From: Puniceicoccales bacterium
Lineage (GTDB): Bacteria; Verrucomicrobiota; Verrucomicrobiia; Opitutales; JAIRLG01
Direction: 5' to 3'
Length of the DNA stretch: 13,067 nucleotides
Assembly: GCA_031278595.1 (NCBI GenBank)
Contig: JAITKE010000009.1
Span: 1 to 13,067 of the forward strand
Position numbers and translations under genes: made by a program. Numbering within the stretch: the stretch's first letter is position 1; the number at the start of each line of letters is the position of its first letter. Below, piece by piece: positions 6,549-12,892 of the stretch. A model generated the notes under the pieces. It had not been told where the DNA came from. It made no database searches and was given only the letters and a program-made list of their open reading frames with translations.

Positions 6549-6580
6549 ATCGGCAGTATTTTGTTTTTCGTGATGGCCAT
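6545..6580 (-). CDS. Leader ORF before ligA, or frameshifted true start
   Basis: An ATG at 6580 has the best ribosome site in the region, AGGTGAGG at 6596-6589, 8 nt away. It reads MAITKNKILPI and ends in TGA that overlaps the TTG of the ligA frame (TTGA). It may be an 11-codon leader that couples translation to ligA. Alternatively, one missing base, for instance in the A5 run opposite 6564-6568, has split the real ligA start from its body. Adding one A would give MAITKKQNTADLSKDQ continuing in the ligA frame. Confidence 0.4.
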   Translation of the reverse strand: MAITKNKILPI

Positions 6581-6616
6581 GGCCTAAACCTCACCTAAGT
6601 TGGGGACATTTTGTCC

Positions 6617-6717
6617 GGTTTACCGCCTTTGCGAATGAAAAAATGAAAATTTTCATTTTTTCATTCGCAGCCCGCGCAGCGGGCCCGCGCCCCTCCGGGG
6701 CTCAAAGGCGGTAAACC
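6617..6717 (+). repeat. Cloverleaf repeat R3
   Basis: A 101-bp element closed by the perfect 15-bp inverted repeat GGTTTACCGCCTTTG (6617-6631) and CAAAGGCGGTAAACC (6703-6717). Inside are a perfect loopless 36-bp palindrome at 6632-6667 (18-nt arm CGAATGAAAAAATGAAAA), GCCCGC-GCA-GCGGGC at 6670-6684, and GCCCC-TCC-GGGGC at 6689-6701. It has the same orientation and order as R1, and its long arm is related to R1's. A further small hairpin GGACA-TTT-TGTCC (6604-6616) abuts its left end, upstream of ligA. Confidence 0.85.
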
Positions 6718-6794
6718 CGCCGGTCGAATCCACACCGATCTTCCCCTCTCTCTACGAGTGAGCCCCTCTCTGGGAAACAGATTTCCTCCCCTTT

Positions 6795-6900
6795 GCGCGA
6801 CGGCCCGTTGACGCGCGGCGGCGCCGCGCGCCAACTGCGGCCCGGAGGGGCGCTTCGCGCCCCTCAGGGCCGCCTTGGCTTTGCCAAGGGGCCGTCGCGC
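6795..6900. repeat. Cloverleaf repeat R4 (divergent)
   Basis: A 106-bp element closed by the 12-bp inverted repeat GCGCGACGGCCC (6795-6806) and GGGCCGTCGCGC (6889-6900). Hairpins are a 13-bp arm at 6807-6819/6823-6835 with one A-C mismatch and loop GGC, then a two-part 17-bp arm at 6837-6853/6857-6873 with loop TTC and one mismatch. The third is CTTGGC-TTT-GCCAAG at 6874-6888. It shares the architecture but not the CTTTG/CAAAG closing-stem core of the other four, so membership rests on structure. It lies 77 bp from R3. Confidence 0.75.
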
Positions 6901-6950
6901 CACCGAATGCCCTGTGTGAAAACGAATACCCCCTATGAAAATTCCCCAGA

Positions 6951-6972
6951 GGAATTGAAAAAATTCCCCTAC
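6951..6972 (-). terminator. Weak hairpin downstream of tRNA-Arg
   Basis: About 14 nt past the tRNA-Arg 3' end, the sequences AGaGGAATT and AATTCCcCT form an imperfect 8-of-9 stem around a short A-rich loop. A GGGGAATTTTC follows on the tRNA strand, so the T run is short. It could help end the tRNA transcript but is not a convincing intrinsic terminator. Confidence 0.25.
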
Positions 6973-6985
6973 ACCATCCTTTAAC

Positions 6986-7060
6986 TGGCGCTCCTGCCGG
7001 GACTCGAACCCGGATCGTCGGTTCCGGAGACCGATGTTCTATCCATTGAACTACGGGAGC
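6986..7060 (-). tRNA. tRNA-Arg (anticodon CCG)
   Basis: A 75-nt cloverleaf on the minus strand with encoded CCA. The D arm is GTTC/GAAC, the anticodon stem TCGGT/ACCGA with loop CTCCGGA (anticodon CCG at 7025-7027), and the T arm CCGGG-TTCGAGT-CCCGG. The acceptor GCTCCCG/CAGGAGC has a C-A mismatch at pair 6-67. The discriminator is G. It lies 22 nt after the ruvX stop on the same strand, so it may be co-transcribed and processed. Confidence 0.93.
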
Positions 7061-7082
7061 ACAAAACCTCCCCACACCGGGC

Positions 7083-7592
7083 CTAAGGCTGCAGGTCTTG
7101 CCCTCCGCCGTCAACGCTATTTCCCGGCACATCGGAAAGGGGGATCTCCAGGGCATTCAGATGGTCCTGCAGGATCAGCACGGCCGCTTCGGAATCCACC
7201 CAACCCTTTTGGCGAAAATGCCTCCATTGAAGCGCCCGATGCGGGCGCCTCCTACGGCAGGCTTTTACGTAGCCCAGGGCCTCTTGACTGGTGAGCGTCT
7301 CGTCCGAGCGCACGACCGGCAGGGAAAATTCCCGCTCCAGCCGTGAGATAAAACGGTCCACCTCCCGAGCCTGTGTGCCGACACGGCCGTCCATTTGGAG
7401 CGGATAGCCGACCACAAAGACGTCCCAGGGGTGCGAGGCGAACAGCTGTCCCAGCTTTGGCCAAAATGACTCCGGATCGCGGAAGGAGAGGGCCGGCAGC
7501 GGCAGCGCGGTACGGAGCTCCGCATCGCCCCGGCTGAGGCCGATGCGCCGGGAGCCGTAGTCGATGCCCAGGAAGCGAATGACCTCAGTCAT
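7083..7592 (-). CDS. ruvX: RuvX/YqgF pre-16S rRNA nuclease family
   Basis: A 169-aa RNase H-fold protein of the YqgF/RuvX family, linked to 16S rRNA 5'-end maturation and earlier proposed as a Holliday-junction resolvase. Visible motifs are GIDYGSRRIGLS with Asp11, VVGYPLQMDG at 60-69, DETLTSQEA with Asp97/Glu98, and DSEAAVLILQDHL with Asp133. These cover the expected acidic active-site residues. It is longer than a typical member of about 140 aa because of an N-terminal and a C-terminal tail. The ATG overlaps the pgk stop by 8 nt (ATGACTGA), so it is translationally coupled to pgk. tRNA-Arg follows on the same strand, in keeping with a role in RNA processing, though that link is only inference. 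Confidence 0.88.
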   Translation of the reverse strand: MTEVIRFLGIDYGSRRIGLSRGDAELRTALPLPALSFRDPESFWPKLGQLFASHPWDVFVVGYPLQMDGRVGTQAREVDRFISRLEREFSLPVVRSDETLTSQEALGYVKACRRRRPHRALQWRHFRQKGWVDSEAAVLILQDHLNALEIPLSDVPGNSVDGGGQDLQP

Positions 7593-8775
7593 CGAGGGCC
7601 GCGATGCCGGGCAGGACTTTTCCCTCCAGGTACTCCAGGCTCGCCCCCCCGCCGGTACTCATGAAGGAAATCTTCGAGGCATAGCCGCTCTCCCGAACAG
7701 CCTTGATGGAATCCCCGCCACCGATGATGGAGACCACCGGGGCTTCGGCCACGGCCCGGGCGATGGCCAGGGTACCGGCCGCGCAGTCCGGAATTTCAAA
7801 AATCCCCATCGGACCATTCCAGAGCACGGTCTTGGAATCGGCTATCGTCTGCGAATAGAGCGCCACCGTCTGCGGGCCGATGTCGACGGCGATGTCCGTT
7901 TCCCGCAGCTCATTTTCTTTCACCGTCCTCAGCGTCCCCACGCTACGCCCGGCGAAATCGACGGAATCGCTGACGATGTGGTCGACCGGCAGGAGCAGCT
8001 GGACGTTCCGTTGCTTCGCCTTGGCCATTGCCGCCAGGGCCACGTCGAATTTGTCCGGCTCGACCAGGCTTCGGCCGACGGCGTGGCCTAGGGCCGCCGA
8101 AAAGGTATAGGCCATCGCCCCGCCGATGAGCATTTCGTCCGCTTTGTCCAGTAGGGCCTCGATGACCCCGATCTTGTCGCTCACCTTCGCGCCACCCAGG
8201 AGGATGCTCAGCGGCCGTTCCGGATGGGAAATCTTGTCCCCTAGGTAGTTCAATTCCTTCTCGACCAGGAGTCCGGCGGCGCAGGGCGAGAGGAATTGGG
8301 TTACCCCGACCGTCGAGGCGTGGGCCCGATGCGCGCATCCGAAGGCGTCGTTGACATAGGCCTCGGCCGAGGCGGCCAGCCTTTGGGCAAAGGCGGGATC
8401 GTTCTCGGTTTCCTCCTTATAAAATCTCAGATTTTCCAGCAGGACCACTTCACCATTCCGCAGCTCTCCTGCCACCTTCTGAACCGATTCGCCCACGCAG
8501 TCATCGCAGAAGCGGACGGATTGGCCGAGCAGGGTCTCCAGCACCTCGGCCACCGGTTTCAGCGAATACTGGACCAGTTTTTCCCCCTTGGGCCGGCCCA
8601 GGTGGCTGACGAGGATCACCCGGGCGCCCTGCCGGCTGAGCTGCTGGATCGTCGGCAGAGCGGCCTCGATGCGCGTCCGGTCGGCTACCTTTCCCCGCTC
8701 GTCCAGCGGGACGTTGAAATCCACCCGCAGTAGGACTTTTTTTCCGGCGAGGGAAACATCTTTTAAGGTTTTCAT
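7585..8775 (-). CDS. pgk: Phosphoglycerate kinase
   Basis: A 396-aa cytosolic enzyme that transfers a phosphate between 1,3-bisphosphoglycerate and ADP in glycolysis, or the reverse in gluconeogenesis or the Calvin cycle. N-domain substrate motifs are RVDFNVPL (17-24), SHLGRP (57-62) and LLENLRFYKEE. The hinge region and C-domain nucleotide motifs follow (LGGAKVSDKI, LWNGPMGIFE, STGGGASLEYLEG, GGGDS). Length is standard and no key residue looks lost. ATG 8775 has a strong GGAGGAG ribosome site a few nt upstream; part of it lies in the palindrome CTCCATGGAG (8784-8793). The gene follows tkt after a 186-nt spacer holding cloverleaf R5 and overlaps ruvX downstream. Confidence 0.97.
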   Translation of the reverse strand: MKTLKDVSLAGKKVLLRVDFNVPLDERGKVADRTRIEAALPTIQQLSRQGARVILVSHLGRPKGEKLVQYSLKPVAEVLETLLGQSVRFCDDCVGESVQKVAGELRNGEVVLLENLRFYKEETENDPAFAQRLAASAEAYVNDAFGCAHRAHASTVGVTQFLSPCAAGLLVEKELNYLGDKISHPERPLSILLGGAKVSDKIGVIEALLDKADEMLIGGAMAYTFSAALGHAVGRSLVEPDKFDVALAAMAKAKQRNVQLLLPVDHIVSDSVDFAGRSVGTLRTVKENELRETDIAVDIGPQTVALYSQTIADSKTVLWNGPMGIFEIPDCAAGTLAIARAVAEAPVVSIIGGGDSIKAVRESGYASKISFMSTGGGASLEYLEGKVLPGIAALDD

Positions 8776-8800
8776 AGAAACTCCTCCATGGAGTGGCAGA

Positions 8801-8816
8801 TTAAAAAAATTTTTAA
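8801..8816. promoter_or_regulatory. AT-rich palindrome upstream of pgk
   Basis: TTAAAAAAATTTTTAA is an inverted repeat of 7-nt arms around AA, close in sequence to the palindrome at 2302-2315 before rpiB. On the pgk strand it contains TTTAAT, a 5-of-6 match to a -10 box, but no convincing -35 lies at the right distance. It could be part of a pgk promoter or a protein-binding site. Confidence 0.3.
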
Positions 8817-8867
8817 AGGCTTCAAAGAAGAAATGAAGGGGGCCCGAAATGAGGTAGGAGCCGGTAT

Positions 8868-8956
8868 GGGCTGTCTTTGGATTCCGAAGGAATCGCCCGC
8901 GAAGCGGGCATCAGGAGGCAAAGCCCTTCGGGCTTTGCCTCCTGCAAAGACAGCCC
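8868..8956 (-). repeat. Cloverleaf repeat R5
   Basis: An 89-bp element closed by the perfect 12-bp inverted repeat GGGCTGTCTTTG (8868-8879) and CAAAGACAGCCC (8945-8956). Internal hairpins are GATTCC-GAA-GGAATC (8880-8894), GCCCGC-GAA-GCGGGC (8895-8909) and a perfect 15-bp arm CAGGAGGCAAAGCCC with loop TTC (8912-8944). The order short, medium, long matches R2. It begins 5 nt after the tkt stop codon, so in a tkt-pgk transcript it would form a large 3' structure. No T run follows it, so it does not look like an intrinsic terminator. Confidence 0.85.
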
Positions 8957-8961
8957 GGGCT

Positions 8962-10935
8962 TCAAATTTCTCCCAGAATTTCCTCCAGACGGACGGTCGT
9001 CAGACCGAAATGCTCCCGTAGATCTTCGGCCGGCGCGCTGAACCCGAAGGTGTCGACGCCGAGGATGCGCCCCTCCGGGCCCACGTAGCGGAACCAAGGC
9101 TGGGCAGAGCCCGCCTCCACCGCCAGTCTGCGGCGGCAGGAGGCCGGTAAAAGGGCCTCTTTCTTCTCCGGACTGAGCCGTTCGAAGCGCTCCAGACAGG
9201 GCATCGAGACCACCCGCGTATCCGGGTATTTCGCTCCGACTTCCAGGGCCTGGGCCAGCTCGCTGCCCGTCGCCAGGAGGATTTTCCGCAGGGGCAGCGT
9301 CTCTTTTTTGGCGACGTAGGCCCCCCACTTCACGCCCCGTCGGCGCCGAGCGGCCGGAATCTCTTCCAGCGGCGGTAAATCCTGGCGGGAGAGGATCAGC
9401 GCCGTCGGCCCCTCCCGCCGCTCCAGCGCCGCCTGCCAGGCCCCCAGCACCTCCTCCGCATCGGCCGGCCGGATGACATCCAGATTCGGGATACAGCGCA
9501 GCGCGGCCAGCTGCTCCACCGGCTGGTGCGTCGGGCCATCCGCCCCCACCAGAACCGAGTCGTGGGTCAGGATGTAGATGACGGGCAGGCGCGCCAGGGC
9601 GGCCAGGCGGATGGCCGGGCGCAGGTAGTCCGAAAACACCAAAAAAGTGGAGCCCGAGGGCCGGAAAAATCCCTCATAGGCGATGCCGTTCAGGAGGGAG
9701 CCCATGGCCTGCTCCCGCACGCCGAAGAACAGGTTGCGTCCCTCAAAATTCGAGGAAGAGAAGTCCCCAACCGCCGTGAGGTAGTTCTTGCAGGAACTGA
9801 AAAGATCGGCACTACCCGTGACGAGGGAACGATTCCGCTGGGCGAGCACCTGCAGGATCCGTCCGGAGCTGCTCCGGGTGGCCTCCGGAGAGGTCATGGG
9901 GGGGATTTCTTCGGCTCCATCGAGATCCCTTTCGGCGCCCAGGGATTCCAGCTCCTCCGCCTTTTGGGGAAATTCCCGCCGCCAATTTCCGAACCGCTCC
10001 TGCCAATCCCGATAATAGACGAGTTGTTGCTCCTGCTGTTCCTGGAAAAATTCCCGAACTTCCGGCGCTACGGAAAAGGGCTCCGGGCTGAGTCCGAGGC
10101 TCTCGCGCAATTCCCGGGCATAAATCGCCCCACCTTTCCCGTGTGCCTTGGAACTGCCCTCGATGGCCGCCAGACCCCGGCCGATGACCGTGTGGGCGAT
10201 GATGAGCTGCGGGCGGTCAGCTGAGTGAGTGGCCTGGGTATAGGCCTTTACGATGGCCATGAGGTCGTGGCCATCGATTTCCTGCACATCGAAGCCGCAG
10301 GCCCCAAAGCGCCGGACCACATCCTCGCTCTGGGAACGGGCCAAGGGGCCATCCAGCGTGACCTGATTCGCGTCGTAGAGGAGGATGAAGTTGTTCAGGT
10401 GCCACAGGCCGGCCAGAGAACAGGCCTCCGACGACAAACCCTCCTGCAGACAGCCGTCGCCGCAGACGCAGACCACCCGATGATCGAAGAGCTTAAAGGC
10501 AGCCGTGTCGAATCGCGCCGCCAGCATTTTGGCCGAAACCGCCATTCCCACCGCATTGCCGATGCCCTGCCCCAGCGGGCCGGTGCTGCACTCCACACCC
10601 GGTGTCCGACCGAATTCGGGATGGCCCGGGGTTCGGCTCCCCATCTGGCGAAAGGAGCGCAGCTCATCGACGGAAAGATCGTAGCCCGCCAGATGGAGCC
10701 AGGCGTAGAGCCAGGCGCTGGCATGGCCGGCCGAAAGCACCAGGCGGTCGCGGCCCGGCCAACGGGGCTCCTGCGGGTGGTAGTGCAGGAGTTTTCCCCA
10801 GAGGGCGGCCCCCAGCTCGGCCAATCCCAGCGGCGTGCCCAAGTGCCCCGACTTCGCCGTCGCGACCATGTCCATCACCAGTCCACGGGCGGTGTGGGCC
10901 GCCAGCTGCCAGCTGGATTCTTCCGACACTCCCAT
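8962..10935 (-). CDS. tkt: Transketolase
   Basis: A 657-aa thiamine-diphosphate enzyme that moves two-carbon ketol units between sugar phosphates in the pentose phosphate (or Calvin) pathway. The N-terminal domain has SGHLGTPLG (29-37), GHASAWLY, TPGHPE and TGPLGQG. The TPP/metal motif runs from GDG (159-161) to NN (181-182) with DAN at 188-190. The central domain has GVREQAM with the conserved Glu, TFLVFSDYLRPAIRL and HDSVLVGADGPTHQP, in which Ala replaces the more usual Glu before DGPTHQP and Gln the usual His in VREHAM. A C-terminal regulatory domain follows. Length is normal. Its ATG overlaps the stop of the SulP gene by one base (TGATG), so the two are translationally coupled, and pgk follows after R5. 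Confidence 0.95.
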   Translation of the reverse strand: MGVSEESSWQLAAHTARGLVMDMVATAKSGHLGTPLGLAELGAALWGKLLHYHPQEPRWPGRDRLVLSAGHASAWLYAWLHLAGYDLSVDELRSFRQMGSRTPGHPEFGRTPGVECSTGPLGQGIGNAVGMAVSAKMLAARFDTAAFKLFDHRVVCVCGDGCLQEGLSSEACSLAGLWHLNNFILLYDANQVTLDGPLARSQSEDVVRRFGACGFDVQEIDGHDLMAIVKAYTQATHSADRPQLIIAHTVIGRGLAAIEGSSKAHGKGGAIYARELRESLGLSPEPFSVAPEVREFFQEQQEQQLVYYRDWQERFGNWRREFPQKAEELESLGAERDLDGAEEIPPMTSPEATRSSSGRILQVLAQRNRSLVTGSADLFSSCKNYLTAVGDFSSSNFEGRNLFFGVREQAMGSLLNGIAYEGFFRPSGSTFLVFSDYLRPAIRLAALARLPVIYILTHDSVLVGADGPTHQPVEQLAALRCIPNLDVIRPADAEEVLGAWQAALERREGPTALILSRQDLPPLEEIPAARRRRGVKWGAYVAKKETLPLRKILLATGSELAQALEVGAKYPDTRVVSMPCLERFERLSPEKKEALLPASCRRRLAVEAGSAQPWFRYVGPEGRILGVDTFGFSAPAEDLREHFGLTTVRLEEILGEI

Positions 10936-12605
10936 CAGGCCACGGGGTTAGGCTCCAGCACCGCTTTCTCCTGGGGCTCCAGCGACTCCACCAGGGCGAC
11001 CGTATCGGGGAAGGACAGGAACAGAGCCCGGTTCTGAACCGCATCCTCGATGCTCGCGCGCCGGATCTTCTTGCCCACCTTATCATCCCCTTCACAGAGG
11101 ATGATCTTCACCCGCCGCTCGGCGCAGAAGCGAATGGCCTTGCGCAGCGCCTGCAGGCCGGTGGCATCGATGAAGGGCACATCCTTCAGCCGCAGCACCA
11201 GCAGGCGAATGTCGGCTCGCACGCTCTTCATGGTGCGCTCAAAGGTCTCCACGGCGCCGAAGAAAAAGGGCCCGTGAATCTCGTAGACCATCATGCCCTC
11301 GGGCAGCTGCTCATGATTCGGCAGGCTTTCCGGAACTTCGGATGCATAGCCCCGCAGGCGGAACGAGCGCGACATGCGGGCCATGAAGATGAAGGTCGAC
11401 AGCAGGACTCCTATGTTCACCGCCACCACCAGGTCGCTGAAGATGGTCAGGAAAAAGGTCAGGAAGAGCACGCAGTTATCCGACTTGGGCAGGTGCTTCA
11501 TCGAGAACCAGAAGCGTGGGATATCGCTCATGTTGTAGGCCACGACGAAGAGGATGGCCGACAGCGTCGCCAACGGGATGTACTGGGCCAACGGGGCCAG
11601 GTAGACGATCATCAGGATCAGCGCCAGGGCATGCACGATGGCCATCAGGGGGGAATTACCACCGGCCCGAATTCCGGCGACGGTGCGCGCGATGGAACCC
11701 GTCGCGGCGATGCCCCCGAAGAGCGGTGAGACCATGTTGGCGATTCCCTGACCGATGAGCTCCTGATTAGAGTCGTGCCGCGTGCTGCGCATGCCGTCGA
11801 TGACCGTGGCGGCTAGTAGGGACTCGATCGCCCCCAGCAGGGCCACCGTGAAGGCCGGCCCGATCAGCTCCAGCCCGTGGGCAAAGGATATGGGAGCCAG
11901 GCCCAGTTTCGGCCAGGTCTGGGGAATGCCTCCAAAAACACTCCCGATCGTCCGCACCTGCTCGAAGTGGAAGCAACACTGTAGGCCGATGCCGAAGCAG
12001 AGGGCAACCAGGGGCGCGGGGATTTTTTTCAGATACCGGCCGCTGCAGGCCATGAGGATCAGGCTGGCCAGACCGATCACCGTGGAAGCGGGATCCAGTG
12101 TCGGGAAGGATTTGAGGAGCAGGCCCAGGCGCTCGTGGAAATGACAGACCACCGGCGGCATGTCCAGGCCGAAGAATTCCTTCCACTGCCCGACCCACAT
12201 CACGATGGCGAGGCCGGAGGTGAAGCCGATGATGACCGGATCCGGCACGAATTTGATGATCGTCCCCAGGCGGAGGAAGCCCATCAGCAGCAGGATGATG
12301 CCGGCCATGAAGCAGGAGAGCTGCAGGCCCTCGGTGCCGTAGCGGACATGGATGGAGGCGAGGACGACGATGAAAGCACTGGTGGGGCCGGTGATCTGGA
12401 CGCGGCAGCCGCCGAAGAGGGCGACGCAGAGGCTGGCGATGATGGCCGTATGCAGGCCCTGCACCGGCTCCACGCCGGAAGCGATGGCAAAAGCCATCGA
12501 CAGGGGGATGGCGATGACGCTGACCACCAGCCCGGACAGGAGATTCTCCCCCCAATGGCGCGGGTGCAAGAGCCCCGCCCGAGCCGCTTCAAGAATGGCG
12601 ATCAT
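10935..12605 (-). CDS. SulP-family anion transporter with STAS domain
   Basis: A 556-aa inner-membrane protein of the SLC26/SulP family. Residues about 20-420 hold roughly ten or more hydrophobic segments, including the family stretch CRVQITGPTSAFIVVLASI and a G/A/S-rich TGSIARTVAGIRAG. Residues about 440-540 form a cytoplasmic STAS domain with VPFIDATGLQALRKAI. Family members move sulfate, bicarbonate, dicarboxylates or other anions; the sequence alone does not say which. Tight coupling to transketolase (one-base overlap) suggests a link with carbon metabolism, and bicarbonate would make sense, but this is inference. The start at ATG 12605 has a weak ribosome site; a GTG 9 nt earlier is in frame. 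Length is typical. Confidence 0.93.
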   Translation of the reverse strand: MIAILEAARAGLLHPRHWGENLLSGLVVSVIAIPLSMAFAIASGVEPVQGLHTAIIASLCVALFGGCRVQITGPTSAFIVVLASIHVRYGTEGLQLSCFMAGIILLLMGFLRLGTIIKFVPDPVIIGFTSGLAIVMWVGQWKEFFGLDMPPVVCHFHERLGLLLKSFPTLDPASTVIGLASLILMACSGRYLKKIPAPLVALCFGIGLQCCFHFEQVRTIGSVFGGIPQTWPKLGLAPISFAHGLELIGPAFTVALLGAIESLLAATVIDGMRSTRHDSNQELIGQGIANMVSPLFGGIAATGSIARTVAGIRAGGNSPLMAIVHALALILMIVYLAPLAQYIPLATLSAILFVVAYNMSDIPRFWFSMKHLPKSDNCVLFLTFFLTIFSDLVVAVNIGVLLSTFIFMARMSRSFRLRGYASEVPESLPNHEQLPEGMMVYEIHGPFFFGAVETFERTMKSVRADIRLLVLRLKDVPFIDATGLQALRKAIRFCAERRVKIILCEGDDKVGKKIRRASIEDAVQNRALFLSFPDTVALVESLEPQEKAVLEPNPVA

Positions 12606-12622
12606 AGATCACGGGATTATGG

Positions 12623-12635
12623 CGAACTCAGTTCG
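12623..12635. promoter_or_regulatory. Possible operator upstream of the SulP gene
   Basis: CGAACT-C-AGTTCG is a perfect 6-bp inverted repeat with one central base, 18 nt before the SulP start codon. Its position in the leader suits an operator or a small hairpin. Farther upstream (about 12678-12706) a GGGACAGGAA / GGGAACAGGAA direct repeat is visible on the SulP strand. No strong -35/-10 pair was recognised. Confidence 0.25.
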
Positions 12636-12754
12636 GCTGGCAAATGCATAAAGCGGAAACCGGAGAAGAGACTCCATTTTTCCTGTTCCCATTCTTCCTG
12701 TCCCTTTCCCGACAAAAGCCAAGCGCAAATCTCCCTCGAGTGGCCATCTCCCCC

Positions 12755-12785
12755 TTGACAGTTCAAGGCCGTTTTTCTTCCTAAT
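12755..12785 (+). promoter_or_regulatory. Promoter for tRNA-Pro
   Basis: A perfect -35 TTGACA (12755-12760) is followed by CCTAAT (12780-12785), a 4-of-6 match to a -10 box, at 19 nt spacing. Transcription would begin about 15 nt before the tRNA. The spacing is longer than ideal. Confidence 0.45.
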
Positions 12786-12806
12786 GCCTCTTGCCCTTCC
12801 GGCCAA

Positions 12807-12883
12807 CGGGACGTAGCTCAGCCTGGTAGAGCGCATGCTTTGGGAGCATGATGTCATCGGTTCGAATCCGGTCGTCCCGACCA
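12807..12883 (+). tRNA. tRNA-Pro (anticodon TGG)
   Basis: A 77-nt cloverleaf with encoded CCA. The acceptor CGGGACG/CGTCCCG pairs fully, including the C1-G72 pair typical of bacterial tRNA-Pro. The anticodon stem CATGC/GCATG encloses TTTGGGA with anticodon TGG at 12841-12843. The T arm TTCGAAT is canonical. The IS left end begins 9 bp after the CCA. Confidence 0.95.
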
Positions 12884-12892
12884 GGAAGATAA

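Noticed and set aside
3237..8956. CRISPR array made of the palindromic repeats
   Set aside because: Copies are separated by whole genes, differ in arm sequence and have no regular spacers or cas genes.
3237..8956. Cloverleaf repeats as ordinary intrinsic terminators
   Set aside because: No T run follows the closing stem in either direction in the copies examined, and several lie far from gene ends or upstream of genes.
10602..11729. 375-aa ORF on the + strand
   Set aside because: Antisense to tkt and the SulP gene, both of which have clear family motifs; low-complexity His/Gln/Gly-rich composition.
12135..12758. 207-aa ORF opposite the SulP start
   Set aside because: Antisense shadow rich in Asp/Gly/Glu, with no family resemblance.
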